A stretch of DNA of 64,000 nucleotides from Candidatus Binatus soli (GTDB taxonomy: Bacteria; Desulfobacterota; Binatia; Binatales; Binataceae), in NCBI GenBank assembly GCA_002479255.1, contig DLMJ01000006.1, positions 62,001-126,000 of the forward strand, given 5' to 3'. Of this stretch, positions 33,476-41,610 are shown in pieces. Numbering within the stretch: the stretch's first letter is position 1; every line of letters begins with the position of its first letter. The position numbers and the translations under genes were made by a program. Under the pieces are notes generated by a model. It worked only from the letters and a program-made list of their open reading frames with translations. It made no database searches and had not been told where the DNA came from.

Positions 33476-33895
33476 ATGAGACGATACCTAATCGCGTTCT
33501 TGATCGTCGTGCTTGGCGCGCTCGCGGGCGTTGCGCGCGCAGGGGATTCTGTGTGCAGTCAGATTGCCACTCGTGCCGTCGAGGCGCGGCACACGCGGCA
33601 GATGCTCATTAGAATACACAATGGTGACCGCGCTGCTCTTAGCATCGCTACGCCAGAAGAAGCCTTCACCGTACTGAACCGCGTGATCCAAGACGAAGCG
33701 AAGATTAAAGCGCTCACAGAGGCCGAGGGGCGATACGCCAAGATGGTTCCGCCCCAATGCCGTTCGGGGGTCCAGGCGCGGCTTGAGGCCGCCGCTGCCG
33801 CCGATCCCGAGGTGCGGATTTACGATGGACCGGCGCCCGGGCCCCCCGTGAGGAGGTGCAGCGACGGGCGATTCAGCGACCACTGCGGCGGCTAA
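33476..33895 (+). CDS. Secreted hypothetical protein (cargo)
   Basis: A 139-residue protein beginning at an ATG with SD GGAGAA. A signal peptide (MRRYLIAFLIVVLGALAGVARA) is followed by a helical domain with Arg/Glu-rich helices (ATRAVEARHTRQMLIRIHNG; LTEAEGRYAKMVPPQC) and a C-terminal Pro/Arg/Cys tail (VRRCSDGRFSDHCGG). Several Cys suggest disulfides in the periplasm. No family is recognised. It lies 61 bases after the preceding lipoprotein gene. Confidence 0.55.
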   Translation: MRRYLIAFLIVVLGALAGVARAGDSVCSQIATRAVEARHTRQMLIRIHNGDRAALSIATPEEAFTVLNRVIQDEAKIKALTEAEGRYAKMVPPQCRSGVQARLEAAAAADPEVRIYDGPAPGPPVRRCSDGRFSDHCGG

Positions 33896-33913
33896 ATCAC
33901 TTTCCCTGAACGT

Positions 33914-34042
33914 TCAGCTCACGGGTCGGCGCGCCCGATAGTTTATCCTGCGCTCATCGACGATTATCACCTTGTCGTGCACGATCGGATGCTTGCCGTC
34001 GATCCAGGTCGGGATGTGATGCCTGACCTGTGTTCGCCCCAT
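33914..34042 (-). pseudogene. Remnant of a phospholipase D-type (Nuc-like) endonuclease
   Basis: Only 42 codons remain, but they contain a perfect HKD-type motif HDKVIIVD preceded by PTWIDGKHPIV, which is the conserved run in Nuc-family PLD nucleases (PVWIDAKHAIAHNKVMIID in typical members). The usual continuation TGSFNF is lost and the frame ends after a few residues. The upstream half of the gene is not recognisable. The remnant shows that this spot has collected decaying genes. Confidence 0.6.
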
Positions 34043-34294
34043 TAGATCCCCTGAAATCTGCACCCTCAGCTGCGGTGGGGGCGCGGTTGAGGGAGGGATC
34101 GGGCGGGAAGAGTGAAAAATAGGTGCTTTGGAGAACTTTGATAGTGTTCGACAAAGCACGCAGTGGCGCTATGCTCGGCTCCAACACGCGGTTAACGCGC
34201 AGTTAACGCGCAGTCTAACCCCGCCGTCCGTCTAGCATCCTTATCAGCAAGCATAGCCGGAAGGAGGAGGTCAGGGCTGTCGGAAGGAGAGCGC

Positions 34295-35227
34295 GTGCGC
34301 CCTGGTTTGCGGACTGGCGGGATCGTATTGACGGCGGCTATTGCGGCCGCACTCGTGCTGGCGACAATGCGCGGAGTTTTGCGCGCGGGAGTTGGCGCGG
34401 TGAGCGCGGACCGCGTGCTGGGGCAAATCGATTTCATCAAGACCGCGGTGAACTTTGTCGATCCGATCGGAATGGACGCGCCGGCGGGAGTGGCGATCGA
34501 CCATTCTGCCGGCCACGTGCTGGTGGCGGACACGCAGAACAATCGCGTGATGGGATGGAAGAGCATCCCGGCGTTTGCATCCGGTGGCGCGGCGGACCTG
34601 GTGATTGGGCAGCCTGATTTCAATTCATCGGGATGCAATCAGAATGCGCCAGCGCCGGGTGCGACGAGCTTGTGCCAGCCGATCGGAGTCGCGGTTGACG
34701 TATCGCATAATGTGTACGTCGGCGATACGCAGAACAACCGAGTGTTAGTATTTGAAGATCCGTTTGCGGCGCTTTCCAGTACAAATCAAACGAACGATTT
34801 CGCAGCTTTCGCGGTATTCGGGCAGGCCGGGAGCTTTGTCACGAATGCGGTGAATGAAAACGGCCTGAGCGCCAACAGTCTAAGCAGTCCGCAGGGCGTG
34901 GCGGTCGATGCGAACGGCAATCTGTTCGTTGCCGACGTGAGTAATAATCGCGCGCTGGTGTTTTTTCGCGCCGATTCCGATGACCAAGGTGAGCGGGCCG
35001 CCGGGGAATTTCGGCGACGCGACGGCGGACGTGGCGATTGGACAGCCCAACCTGGTCAGCGGAGCCTGCAACCAGGGCGGCGGCGCGACTCTCACGACGC
35101 TGTGCATGGCGCCGTTTTTCGGGGTTGGGATTGCGGTCGATGGCGGCGACAATCTCTACGTCGCCGACACGCAGAACGATCGGGCGCTGGAATACAACGG
35201 CCCGTTCGGCTACAAGCAGACCAATAA
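34295..35227 (+). CDS. NHL-repeat exported protein, N-terminal part (frame broken after 34966)
   Basis: A GTG with an excellent SD (GGAAGGAGAG) starts a protein with a signal/anchor (GGIVLTAAIAAALVLATMRG). Three NHL propeller blades are seen (VADTQNNRVM, VGDTQNNRVL, VADVSNNRAL). After NNRALVFF at the T6 run 34961-34966 this frame becomes Arg-rich nonsense to its stop at 35227, whereas the +1 frame continues the same repeats. The true product is therefore the first 224 codons joined to the next entry. Confidence 0.75.
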   Translation: MRPGLRTGGIVLTAAIAAALVLATMRGVLRAGVGAVSADRVLGQIDFIKTAVNFVDPIGMDAPAGVAIDHSAGHVLVADTQNNRVMGWKSIPAFASGGAADLVIGQPDFNSSGCNQNAPAPGATSLCQPIGVAVDVSHNVYVGDTQNNRVLVFEDPFAALSSTNQTNDFAAFAVFGQAGSFVTNAVNENGLSANSLSSPQGVAVDANGNLFVADVSNNRALVFFRADSDDQGERAAGEFRRRDGGRGDWTAQPGQRSLQPGRRRDSHDAVHGAVFRGWDCGRWRRQSLRRRHAERSGAGIQRPVRLQADQ

Positions 35228-37256
35228 TCCTACTGCCGACCTGGTTTTCGAGGGAAACAACCTGGCGCATCCGTCGGGGGTCGCGGCCGATTCGAACGGG
35301 AATTTTTACGTTTCATCGGAGACTCATAACCAGGTTTACGAGTACACGCAGCCGGTCCCGCTGGACACGGCGGACCTGCTCAACCTGATGATAGGACCCG
35401 GGGCGCAGAATCCAAACGCCGCGTCGCTGCAATCCCCGATGGGGCTGGCGATCGATGCGGTCAACGATCTCTACGTTGCCGACCAGGCGAACAATCGGGT
35501 GCTGGAGTTCAATGAGGGCAGTTCGCCGGGCAACAAAGTAGCCAACGGCGCAGGCGGGCAGATCGATCGGTCGCACAACGCGCCAAACTACGTCGATGCG
35601 ATAGGCGAGGACGCGCCGGGCGGAATCGCAGTGGACGCGTCGTCGGACCCGCCGCATCGGCATCTATATGTCGCCGACAGCACGAACAATCGCGTGCTCG
35701 GATGGAATGACGTGTCGTCGTACGTCAGTGCGCAGCCGGCGGGCATAGCCTTTGGACAGCCCGACCTTTTCTCGTACAAGTGCAATAACGGCGTGGCGGG
35801 AGGCGACGTGGCCGGACTCGGCCCGGACAGTCTGTGCGGTCCGGCGCGCATGGCGGTCGATCAAAAGGGAAACCTGTACGTGGCGGATTCGGGCAACAAT
35901 CGCGTGCTGGTGTACAACACGCCGTTCAACGCGGCCAGCGGCGAGCCGGGCGCGGGCGACGGGGTGGCGGATTTCGTTTACGGACAGGGCGGGGCGTTCA
36001 CGACCAGGAACTGCAATCTCGACGGCGCGAGTGCGACGACGTTGTGCAATCCGGCGGCAGTGGCGCTCGATGGCGCGGGCAACATCTATATAGCGGACGC
36101 GGGGAACAATCGCGTGCTCGAGTTCGCGAAAGCGGGCAATCCGCCGGTCGCGTCGGATGCGCTTGCGAATCGGTCCTACGGACAGGGCGCGGTGTCTGAT
36201 TTCTCCGACACGCTATGCGCGGACGGCGTGGGGCAGGATCCGCCGCCAAGCAATCACGGGATGTGCAATCCGGGCGGCGTGGCGCTGGATCAGTCGGGGA
36301 ATCTGTTTATTGCGGACTCGAGCAACAACCGGGTGATGGAAATCGACGCGCCGCTGGCGGGCACGCAAGATGCGACGCGGGTGTTCGGTCAGGCGGGCAA
36401 CTTCACGGCGTCGAGATGCAATCAAGGCGCGTCGTCGGCGCCGGGCGCATCGACATTATGCGCGCCGGCAGGATTGATGCTCGACGTGCTCGGCAACCTG
36501 TGGGTGGCCGACGTGAGCAACGATCGCGTACTCGAGTACGATGCGCCATTCGGCTCGGATACCGCGGCGGCGATGGTGATCGGACAGGGCGACGGCGGCA
36601 ATTTCACGACCTCGGGATGCAATCGGGGAATTGCTCCGGGCGATTTGAACGGACTTGGCGCGGACAGCTTGTGCTCGCCGGCCGCGGTGGCGGTCGATTC
36701 GAATATCGATCTTTACGTGGCGGACACGAGCAACAACCGGTCGTTGGTCTATGACGGGATAATCGCGACGCCCACAGCGACACCGACGCCGACTGCAAGC
36801 GCTACCGGCACCCCTTCGCCGACGGCGACGGCCACGATAACCGTGTCAGCGACGGCAACTGCGACGCCCACGCCTTCCGCGACGCCGACGCCATCCGCGA
36901 CGCCGACGCCTGTGGACCCCGAGCTGGCGTTTTCACCCAAGTCCGTGAAGTTTGGCAAATCCACCATCGTCAATTCGGTCAGCAAACCCAAGACGGTGAC
37001 GATCAAGAACGACAGCTCCAAGAAATCCAAGATTACCGTAATAATCACCCGTGAGTCGGCCGCCGCGCCATTCGCGGTCACCAGCCAATGCATTACATCG
37101 TTGGCGCCGGGAAAGAGCTGTAAAGTTTCGGTGACCTTCAGTCCAACGGATACCACGGCGCAAAGCGGAGAGTTGATCATCAACGACGACGAAACGGGAG
37201 AACCACAGAAAATCCCTTTGTCCGGGACCGGCAAAGCGCGGAAGGTAAAGAAATAG
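34980..37256 (+). CDS. NHL-repeat protein, C-terminal part with Pro/Thr stalk and ASH-like domain
   Basis: This frame continues the previous gene: removal of one T from the 34961-34966 run joins them as a protein of about 986 residues. It carries nine more NHL-type repeats (VADTQNDRAL, VADQANNRVL, VADSTNNRVL, VADSGNNRVL, IADAGNNRVL, IADSSNNRVM, VADVSNDRVL and two weaker ones). A Thr/Pro-rich linker (from about 36765 to 36910) then leads to a C-terminal Ig-like ASH/choice-of-anchor domain (ELAFSPKSVKFGKSTIV, PGKSCKVSVTFSPTDTTAQS). It is probably a surface or extracellular protein. Confidence 0.8.
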   Translation: MTKVSGPPGNFGDATADVAIGQPNLVSGACNQGGGATLTTLCMAPFFGVGIAVDGGDNLYVADTQNDRALEYNGPFGYKQTNNPTADLVFEGNNLAHPSGVAADSNGNFYVSSETHNQVYEYTQPVPLDTADLLNLMIGPGAQNPNAASLQSPMGLAIDAVNDLYVADQANNRVLEFNEGSSPGNKVANGAGGQIDRSHNAPNYVDAIGEDAPGGIAVDASSDPPHRHLYVADSTNNRVLGWNDVSSYVSAQPAGIAFGQPDLFSYKCNNGVAGGDVAGLGPDSLCGPARMAVDQKGNLYVADSGNNRVLVYNTPFNAASGEPGAGDGVADFVYGQGGAFTTRNCNLDGASATTLCNPAAVALDGAGNIYIADAGNNRVLEFAKAGNPPVASDALANRSYGQGAVSDFSDTLCADGVGQDPPPSNHGMCNPGGVALDQSGNLFIADSSNNRVMEIDAPLAGTQDATRVFGQAGNFTASRCNQGASSAPGASTLCAPAGLMLDVLGNLWVADVSNDRVLEYDAPFGSDTAAAMVIGQGDGGNFTTSGCNRGIAPGDLNGLGADSLCSPAAVAVDSNIDLYVADTSNNRSLVYDGIIATPTATPTPTASATGTPSPTATATITVSATATATPTPSATPTPSATPTPVDPELAFSPKSVKFGKSTIVNSVSKPKTVTIKNDSSKKSKITVIITRESAAAPFAVTSQCITSLAPGKSCKVSVTFSPTDTTAQSGELIINDDETGEPQKIPLSGTGKARKVKK

Positions 37257-37352
37257 AGGCCGGGCCGGATTTAACAACGCGCGCAACGAAGCGGCGGGCC
37301 AAATGGCACGCCGCTTTAGATTTGACGATCGGCGAGTTGGCGATGGCTGTCT

Positions 37353-38165
37353 TCAGATTACTATGCCGCGATGGGGGCGCACCGAAAGTGAGTATCTGCC
37401 GCGCTCGCGAGTGAGGCGCACCGGCGCCTGGAACGCGCTGGACAGCGTCGAGGAAGTGAGCACGCGCCCACGAGGTCCGGCGGCGAGCACGCGACCGGAC
37501 TTGAGCACCAGTACGTGCGAGAACATCGGGACGATCTCCTCGACGTGATGGGTGACGAGGACCATCGTGGGCGCGCCGCGGGTGCGGGCGAGGCGGCGGA
37601 TGAACTGCAGGAAATGCTCGCGGGCGACGGGGTCGAGTCCGGCGCACGGCTCGTCGAGGATCATGAGCCTCGGCGAGGCCATCAGGGCTCGGCCAATGAG
37701 GACGCGCTGGCGTTCGCCCTGGGATAGAAATCGCCACGGGCGATCGCGGAGCTGGCGGGCCTCGATGCGGCGCAGGATTGCAGTGGCGGCGCGGCGGTCG
37801 TCAGGGCGGATCGCGCCCCAGTAGCCGATTTGTGCGTAGCGTCCGCTGACGACGGCTTTGAGAGCCGTTTCGCCGTCGTTGTCTTCCATCATCTGATGCA
37901 CGCTTGAACTGACCAGTCCGATCCGGGTTCTCAGATCGCGCCAGTCAAAGCGCCCGTAAGTCTCGCCGAGCACGCGAATTTCCCCGGCGGTCGGCGGCAG
38001 ATATCCGGTGAGCGCGCGGAGCAGGGAAGTTTTGCCCGAGCCGTTGGCGCCGAGAATCGCCCAATGCTCGCCGCGTTCGACGCGCCAATCGATGGATTCC
38101 AGGATGACGGCCTCGCGCTCGACGCGCAGCGCGGTCACCTCGATCACGGCCGGAGCGGACTTCAT
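37353..38165 (-). CDS. ABC transporter ATP-binding protein (cargo)
   Basis: A 270-residue single ABC domain: Walker A GANGSGKTSLLRAL, Q-loop at GLVSSSVHQMM, signature LSQGERQR, Walker B LMILDEPCAGLD, H-loop VTHHVEEI. The layout resembles YlmA/ModF-type ATPases, which often lack an obvious permease partner; none is seen nearby. The frame is open upstream, but the ATG at 38165 starts at the expected N-terminus. It is transcribed toward the NHL gene, away from the protease gene. Confidence 0.88.
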   Translation of the reverse strand: MKSAPAVIEVTALRVEREAVILESIDWRVERGEHWAILGANGSGKTSLLRALTGYLPPTAGEIRVLGETYGRFDWRDLRTRIGLVSSSVHQMMEDNDGETALKAVVSGRYAQIGYWGAIRPDDRRAATAILRRIEARQLRDRPWRFLSQGERQRVLIGRALMASPRLMILDEPCAGLDPVAREHFLQFIRRLARTRGAPTMVLVTHHVEEIVPMFSHVLVLKSGRVLAAGPRGRVLTSSTLSSAFQAPVRLTRERGRYSLSVRPHRGIVI

Positions 38166-38335
38166 GGTGGGGCAATTTTTAACAGGCCGGCGCGGGTGAA
38201 CGCGAGCCGAGCAGGATCGGCGACACGCGCGGGCATCTACCATTAGTAGAGATAATTTACACGATCGCCACGAAAGTTCAGGGCTGAACAGTTCAGCCTT
38301 ATCCAATTTCGAAACGCGATGCACAATGCGCCTCG

Positions 38336-39475
38336 ATGGAAGACCTCATTACACGCACCGGCGGTGAGAGCGAGACGCGGGCGGGCAAACTGATTCCTTC
38401 GTTCGTGATCGATACCGCCGGTGCGCCCGCCTCTGCGCCAGCGCCGGGAGAAGAAGTCGCGGCGGCGCCCGAATGGATCGAGCTGCTGCCGGCCGGGGTG
38501 TTTTACGGGCGCGACGGACGCGGGCCATTTCGGCTTGACGATCCGACCGCGGTAATCGAGTCGACAATCGCGTTGCAGATGAATGCGGGCCTGCCGATTG
38601 ACTACGACCATGCCACGGATTTCGGCGCGCCCGAAGGACGGCCCGCTCCGGCGGCCGGATGGATCCGCGAACTCGAGGTGCGTGGCGGCGCGGTGTGGGG
38701 GCGTGTGGAATGGACGGCGCGGGCGGCGAATTCGATCGTGGCGCGCGAGTACCGGTACGTCTCGCCCGTGTTCCAGTTCGATCCGAAAGACGGCAGCGTG
38801 AGCCGGCTGTTGCGAGCCGGTCTCACCAACAATCCAAACCTTCACCTGACCGCGATCGCGGCGTCGCGCACGGCGGCCGCAGACGCGAAGGACGAACGCA
38901 TGGAATTTCCAACTCAAGAGTTACGCGAGCTGCTGAACCTCGATGGCGATGCGACGGTCGCGGACGTCGTCGCAAAGGTGCGCGAGCTGCGCGCGGCCAG
39001 AGATGCGGCGTCGCCAACCACCGGCGCGCACGCGCAGGACCCGGCGCATTATGTGGCGATCGCCGAGTTCGAGCGGGCGCTTACCGAGCTCAACGCGCTC
39101 AAGGCCGAGCGCGCGCGCGAGCGCGCGGCGCATACGGTGGAAGAAGCGATTCGCGCGGGCAAAATCGTGCCGGCGCAGCGCGAGTGGGCGATTGCGTACT
39201 GCGCCGCGGACACGCGCGGATTTCAGGCGTTCGCCGCCAAGCAGCCGTCTATCGTCGGCGAGAATCTGGGACTGGCGGGAGAGCCGCCGGCGGAGAGGCG
39301 AGCGGGCGGGCTTAACGCGACGGAACTTGCCATCTGCTCGCAACTCGGCCTCAAGCATTCGGAGTTTATCCGGCGCAAGCGCGGGCGCGCGGACTTCCTG
39401 AGCCTCGAACGCGCCGACGCCGATCTCCGCAATGCGGAAATCCGCAGCGCCGATTTTCGAAGCAACCAAGACTAA
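38336..39475 (+). CDS. Phage head protease/scaffold, Mu gpI-like
   Basis: In Mu, gpI cleaves the scaffold during capsid assembly. The 379-residue protein has the protease half (ELLPAGVFYGRDGRGPF, GLPIDYDHATDFG with a catalytic His candidate, WTARAANSIVAREYRYVSPVF) and a C-terminal helical scaffold half (from about residue 189, rich in Ala/Arg/Glu). It restarts the structural operon after the cargo block. An internal start for a separate scaffold product is annotated next. Confidence 0.85.
   Translation: MEDLITRTGGESETRAGKLIPSFVIDTAGAPASAPAPGEEVAAAPEWIELLPAGVFYGRDGRGPFRLDDPTAVIESTIALQMNAGLPIDYDHATDFGAPEGRPAPAAGWIRELEVRGGAVWGRVEWTARAANSIVAREYRYVSPVFQFDPKDGSVSRLLRAGLTNNPNLHLTAIAASRTAAADAKDERMEFPTQELRELLNLDGDATVADVVAKVRELRAARDAASPTTGAHAQDPAHYVAIAEFERALTELNALKAERARERAAHTVEEAIRAGKIVPAQREWAIAYCAADTRGFQAFAAKQPSIVGENLGLAGEPPAERRAGGLNATELAICSQLGLKHSEFIRRKRGRADFLSLERADADLRNAEIRSADFRSNQD
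38900..39475 (+). CDS. Predicted internal-start scaffold product (Mu gpZ-like)
   Basis: The in-frame ATG at 38900 (residue 189 of the protease) is preceded by GAAGGA at the right distance, starting MEFPTQELRELLNLDGD. Mu makes its scaffold gpZ from just such an internal start within gpI, giving the C-terminal half alone. The segment is Ala/Glu/Arg-rich and helical as scaffolds are (191 residues). The internal SD supports it, but expression is inferred. Confidence 0.6.
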   Translation: MEFPTQELRELLNLDGDATVADVVAKVRELRAARDAASPTTGAHAQDPAHYVAIAEFERALTELNALKAERARERAAHTVEEAIRAGKIVPAQREWAIAYCAADTRGFQAFAAKQPSIVGENLGLAGEPPAERRAGGLNATELAICSQLGLKHSEFIRRKRGRADFLSLERADADLRNAEIRSADFRSNQD

Positions 39476-39534
39476 CTTGCGCCTCGCGCGGCTCTGAAGC
39501 GGCCGCGCCGGCGCGCATCAACAAGGGTGAAAAG

Positions 39535-40017
39535 ATGGCGGCTCTAACCAATGCGCGAAACACGCCCGAGATGGCCGACGGCGGCAGGATGCGCGTTTAC
39601 CCGGTCGAAGCGAATACCAACATCTACCTGGGCGGGATCGTCGCGCTGGACGCGGCGGGCAATGCGGTGCCGGCGTCCGCGACCACGACCGTCGCGAACC
39701 CGCTCAAGATCATTGGGCGCGCCGAATACGTGAGCAACGGAATCCCGGGGCAGAACGCGATTAACAATCCAGGCGCCGCCGGCGCGCTTTCGATCACGGC
39801 GCGCAAGGGAGTGTTCCTGTACGCGACGGATGGATCGGTTGGCGCGGCGCAGGTCGGACTCATCTGCTTTGCGCTCGACGACAACAACGTCACCGCGACC
39901 GATCGCGCAAGTGGCGCGGCCGTGCAGCAATACGCGGCGGCCGGGACCGTGGTTGCGATCGATCCGAGCGGCCAGGTCTGGGTGGATTTCTGGCATCAGG
40001 CGACCGGAGCGGCGTGA
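39535..40017 (+). CDS. Capsid decoration/head protein (DUF2190-like)
   Basis: A 160-residue beta-rich protein between the protease and major capsid genes, the usual place for a head decoration (cement) protein. It contains RMRVYPVEANTNIYLGGIVALDAAGNAVPAS, a common start of the family, then FLYATDGSVGAAQVGLICFALDDNNVTATDRASGA and WVDFWHQATGAA. An SD (AAGGGTG) precedes the ATG. It should coat the capsid surface. Confidence 0.72.
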   Translation: MAALTNARNTPEMADGGRMRVYPVEANTNIYLGGIVALDAAGNAVPASATTTVANPLKIIGRAEYVSNGIPGQNAINNPGAAGALSITARKGVFLYATDGSVGAAQVGLICFALDDNNVTATDRASGAAVQQYAAAGTVVAIDPSGQVWVDFWHQATGAA

Positions 40018-40058
40018 TGACTACCTTCACCCGAAAAACGAAGACGAGGAAGAATTAG

Positions 40059-41003
40059 ATGGAAATCAGTGCAGCGAATCTGACCGCATTGTTCACCGGC
40101 TTCGACGTCGTCTTCCAGCGCGGATTCGAGAAGCCGCCGTCATACTACGAACAGGTCACGAGCGTGGTGCGTTCGGCGTCGCGCCAGACTACCTATCCAT
40201 GGCTCGGCCGCACTACCAAGTTCCGCGAGTGGCTGGGCGATCGCGTTATACAGGCGCTCGAGACGCATGAATACACAATAGTCAATAGGAACTTCGAAGA
40301 TACTGTCGCGATCGATCGCAATGATATCGAGGACGATACCTACGGTGCGTACGAGCCGATCATCGAGCAGCTTGGATGGGACACCAAGGTGCATCCGGAC
40401 ATGCTGCTGTTCGCGATGATCAAAGACGCGGTGGCGAACCCAGGCGATGTCGTCGGCTTCGACGGGGTGCCGTTTTTCTCGGCGAGCCATCCGGTCGGCC
40501 TGATGGGACAGACCGGAACCACCGCGGCGAATATCAACTCGAGCGGGTCGGGTGCGTACTGGTACCTGATCGATGCGTCGCGGGTGATCCGCCCATTCAT
40601 CTTTCAGCTCCGGCGCGAATACGCAGTGACGCGAATGAATACCGTCACCGATGAGGCGGTGTTCAACCGGCGCGAGTTTCGCTACGGCGTGGACGGGCGC
40701 GCCAACACCGGCGTCGGGCTGTGGCAGTTGGCATACGCCAGCAACACGGACCTGAGCAATCCGACCAACTACGGAGCGGTGCGCGCCGCGATGAGAGCGT
40801 TCAAAACCGATGCGGGACAGCCATTTGGCGCGCTGTCGAGCCGCGAGGGCGTCTACCTGCTGGTGCCGCCGTCGCTCGAAGAAGTCGCGCGTCAGTTGCT
40901 GAACTCCGAGTTCATGGTCGGCGCCGGCGCGAGTGCGAACGTCGCGACCTCGAACATCTGGCTCAAGAGCGCGAGCCTTATAGTCAGTGAGTTCCTGGCG
41001 TAA
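40059..41003 (+). CDS. Major capsid protein, Mu gpT-like
   Basis: The 314-residue HK97-fold capsid protein is recognised by the Mu gpT start (NLTALFTGFDVVFQRGFEKP), YPWLGRTTKFREWLGDRVIQ, HPDMLLFAMIKDAVANPGDV, FFSASHPVG and VPPSLEEVARQLLNSEFMVG. It forms the icosahedral shell and is not proteolysed at its N-terminus in Mu. Complete and in order with its neighbours. Followed by a 13-bp hairpin. Confidence 0.93.
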   Translation: MEISAANLTALFTGFDVVFQRGFEKPPSYYEQVTSVVRSASRQTTYPWLGRTTKFREWLGDRVIQALETHEYTIVNRNFEDTVAIDRNDIEDDTYGAYEPIIEQLGWDTKVHPDMLLFAMIKDAVANPGDVVGFDGVPFFSASHPVGLMGQTGTTAANINSSGSGAYWYLIDASRVIRPFIFQLRREYAVTRMNTVTDEAVFNRREFRYGVDGRANTGVGLWQLAYASNTDLSNPTNYGAVRAAMRAFKTDAGQPFGALSSREGVYLLVPPSLEEVARQLLNSEFMVGAGASANVATSNIWLKSASLIVSEFLA

Positions 41004-41084
41004 GGACGCGGAGATGAAACCAGTTTCCCTGAGCCGGCGTACCGCGGGTCCCCCTCCCGCCCGCGGCGCCGGAGTGCGTGCCCA

Positions 41085-41126
41085 CTCTCCGCGGGCGCAG
41101 GCCAGTTGCCTGACGCCCGCGGAGAG
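41085..41126 (+). terminator. 13-bp perfect hairpin downstream of the capsid gene
   Basis: CTCTCCGCGGGCG (41085-41097) pairs perfectly with CGCCCGCGGAGAG (41114-41126) around a 16-base loop. No T-tract follows, so it is more likely an mRNA stabiliser or partial terminator that keeps capsid mRNA high relative to downstream tail genes. The 168-base gap holds no gene that I can see. Confidence 0.55.
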
Positions 41127-41171
41127 GCCCGCAAGGAGCATCACGACTTCCGATGCGATGAGGTTACGACA

Positions 41172-41609
41172 GTGAGTTACGCGACCGCGCAAGACGTGAT
41201 CAATCGATACCCTAATCGAGACCTTGTTCAACTGACTAATGAAGATCCTACGGCGACCACGGTAAATGAAGCACCGATCACGCAAGCTCTTGCCGACGCT
41301 TCCGCGGAAATCGACGGATATATCGAAGGGCGTTTCGCGCTGCCGCTGACAGATCCCCCGGCCGTTCTCAACCGTCTCACAACCGACATCGCGATGTACC
41401 GGCTGCAATCACTGCGACCGCTGCACGACCTCGAAGACGCGCGCAAGCGTTATGAAGACGCGGTCGCGATGCTCACGAAAGTCGCGGCCGGCGAGCTCAC
41501 GCTCGGTCTGTCCGCCGACAACCAGGAACCGCCGGTGGCGGCAGGGGCGGTGGAAACCGTGCAGGGGCCGGATCGCGTTTTCAAGCGCGGCAATCTGAAG
41601 GGCTACTGA
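41172..41609 (+). CDS. Head-tail joining protein, Mu gp36-like (DUF1320)
   Basis: A 145-residue protein starting at a GTG: VSYATAQDVINRYPNRDLVQLTNE, the characteristic DUF1320 beginning, then ASAEIDGYIEGRFALPL, LNRLTTDIAMYRLQSLRP and a short C-terminal tail. In Mu it follows the capsid gene in the same place. It likely sits at the neck or connects head to tail. The frame is open further upstream, but the GTG at 41172 is right for the family. Confidence 0.85.
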   Translation: MSYATAQDVINRYPNRDLVQLTNEDPTATTVNEAPITQALADASAEIDGYIEGRFALPLTDPPAVLNRLTTDIAMYRLQSLRPLHDLEDARKRYEDAVAMLTKVAAGELTLGLSADNQEPPVAAGAVETVQGPDRVFKRGNLKGY

Positions 41610-41610
41610 G

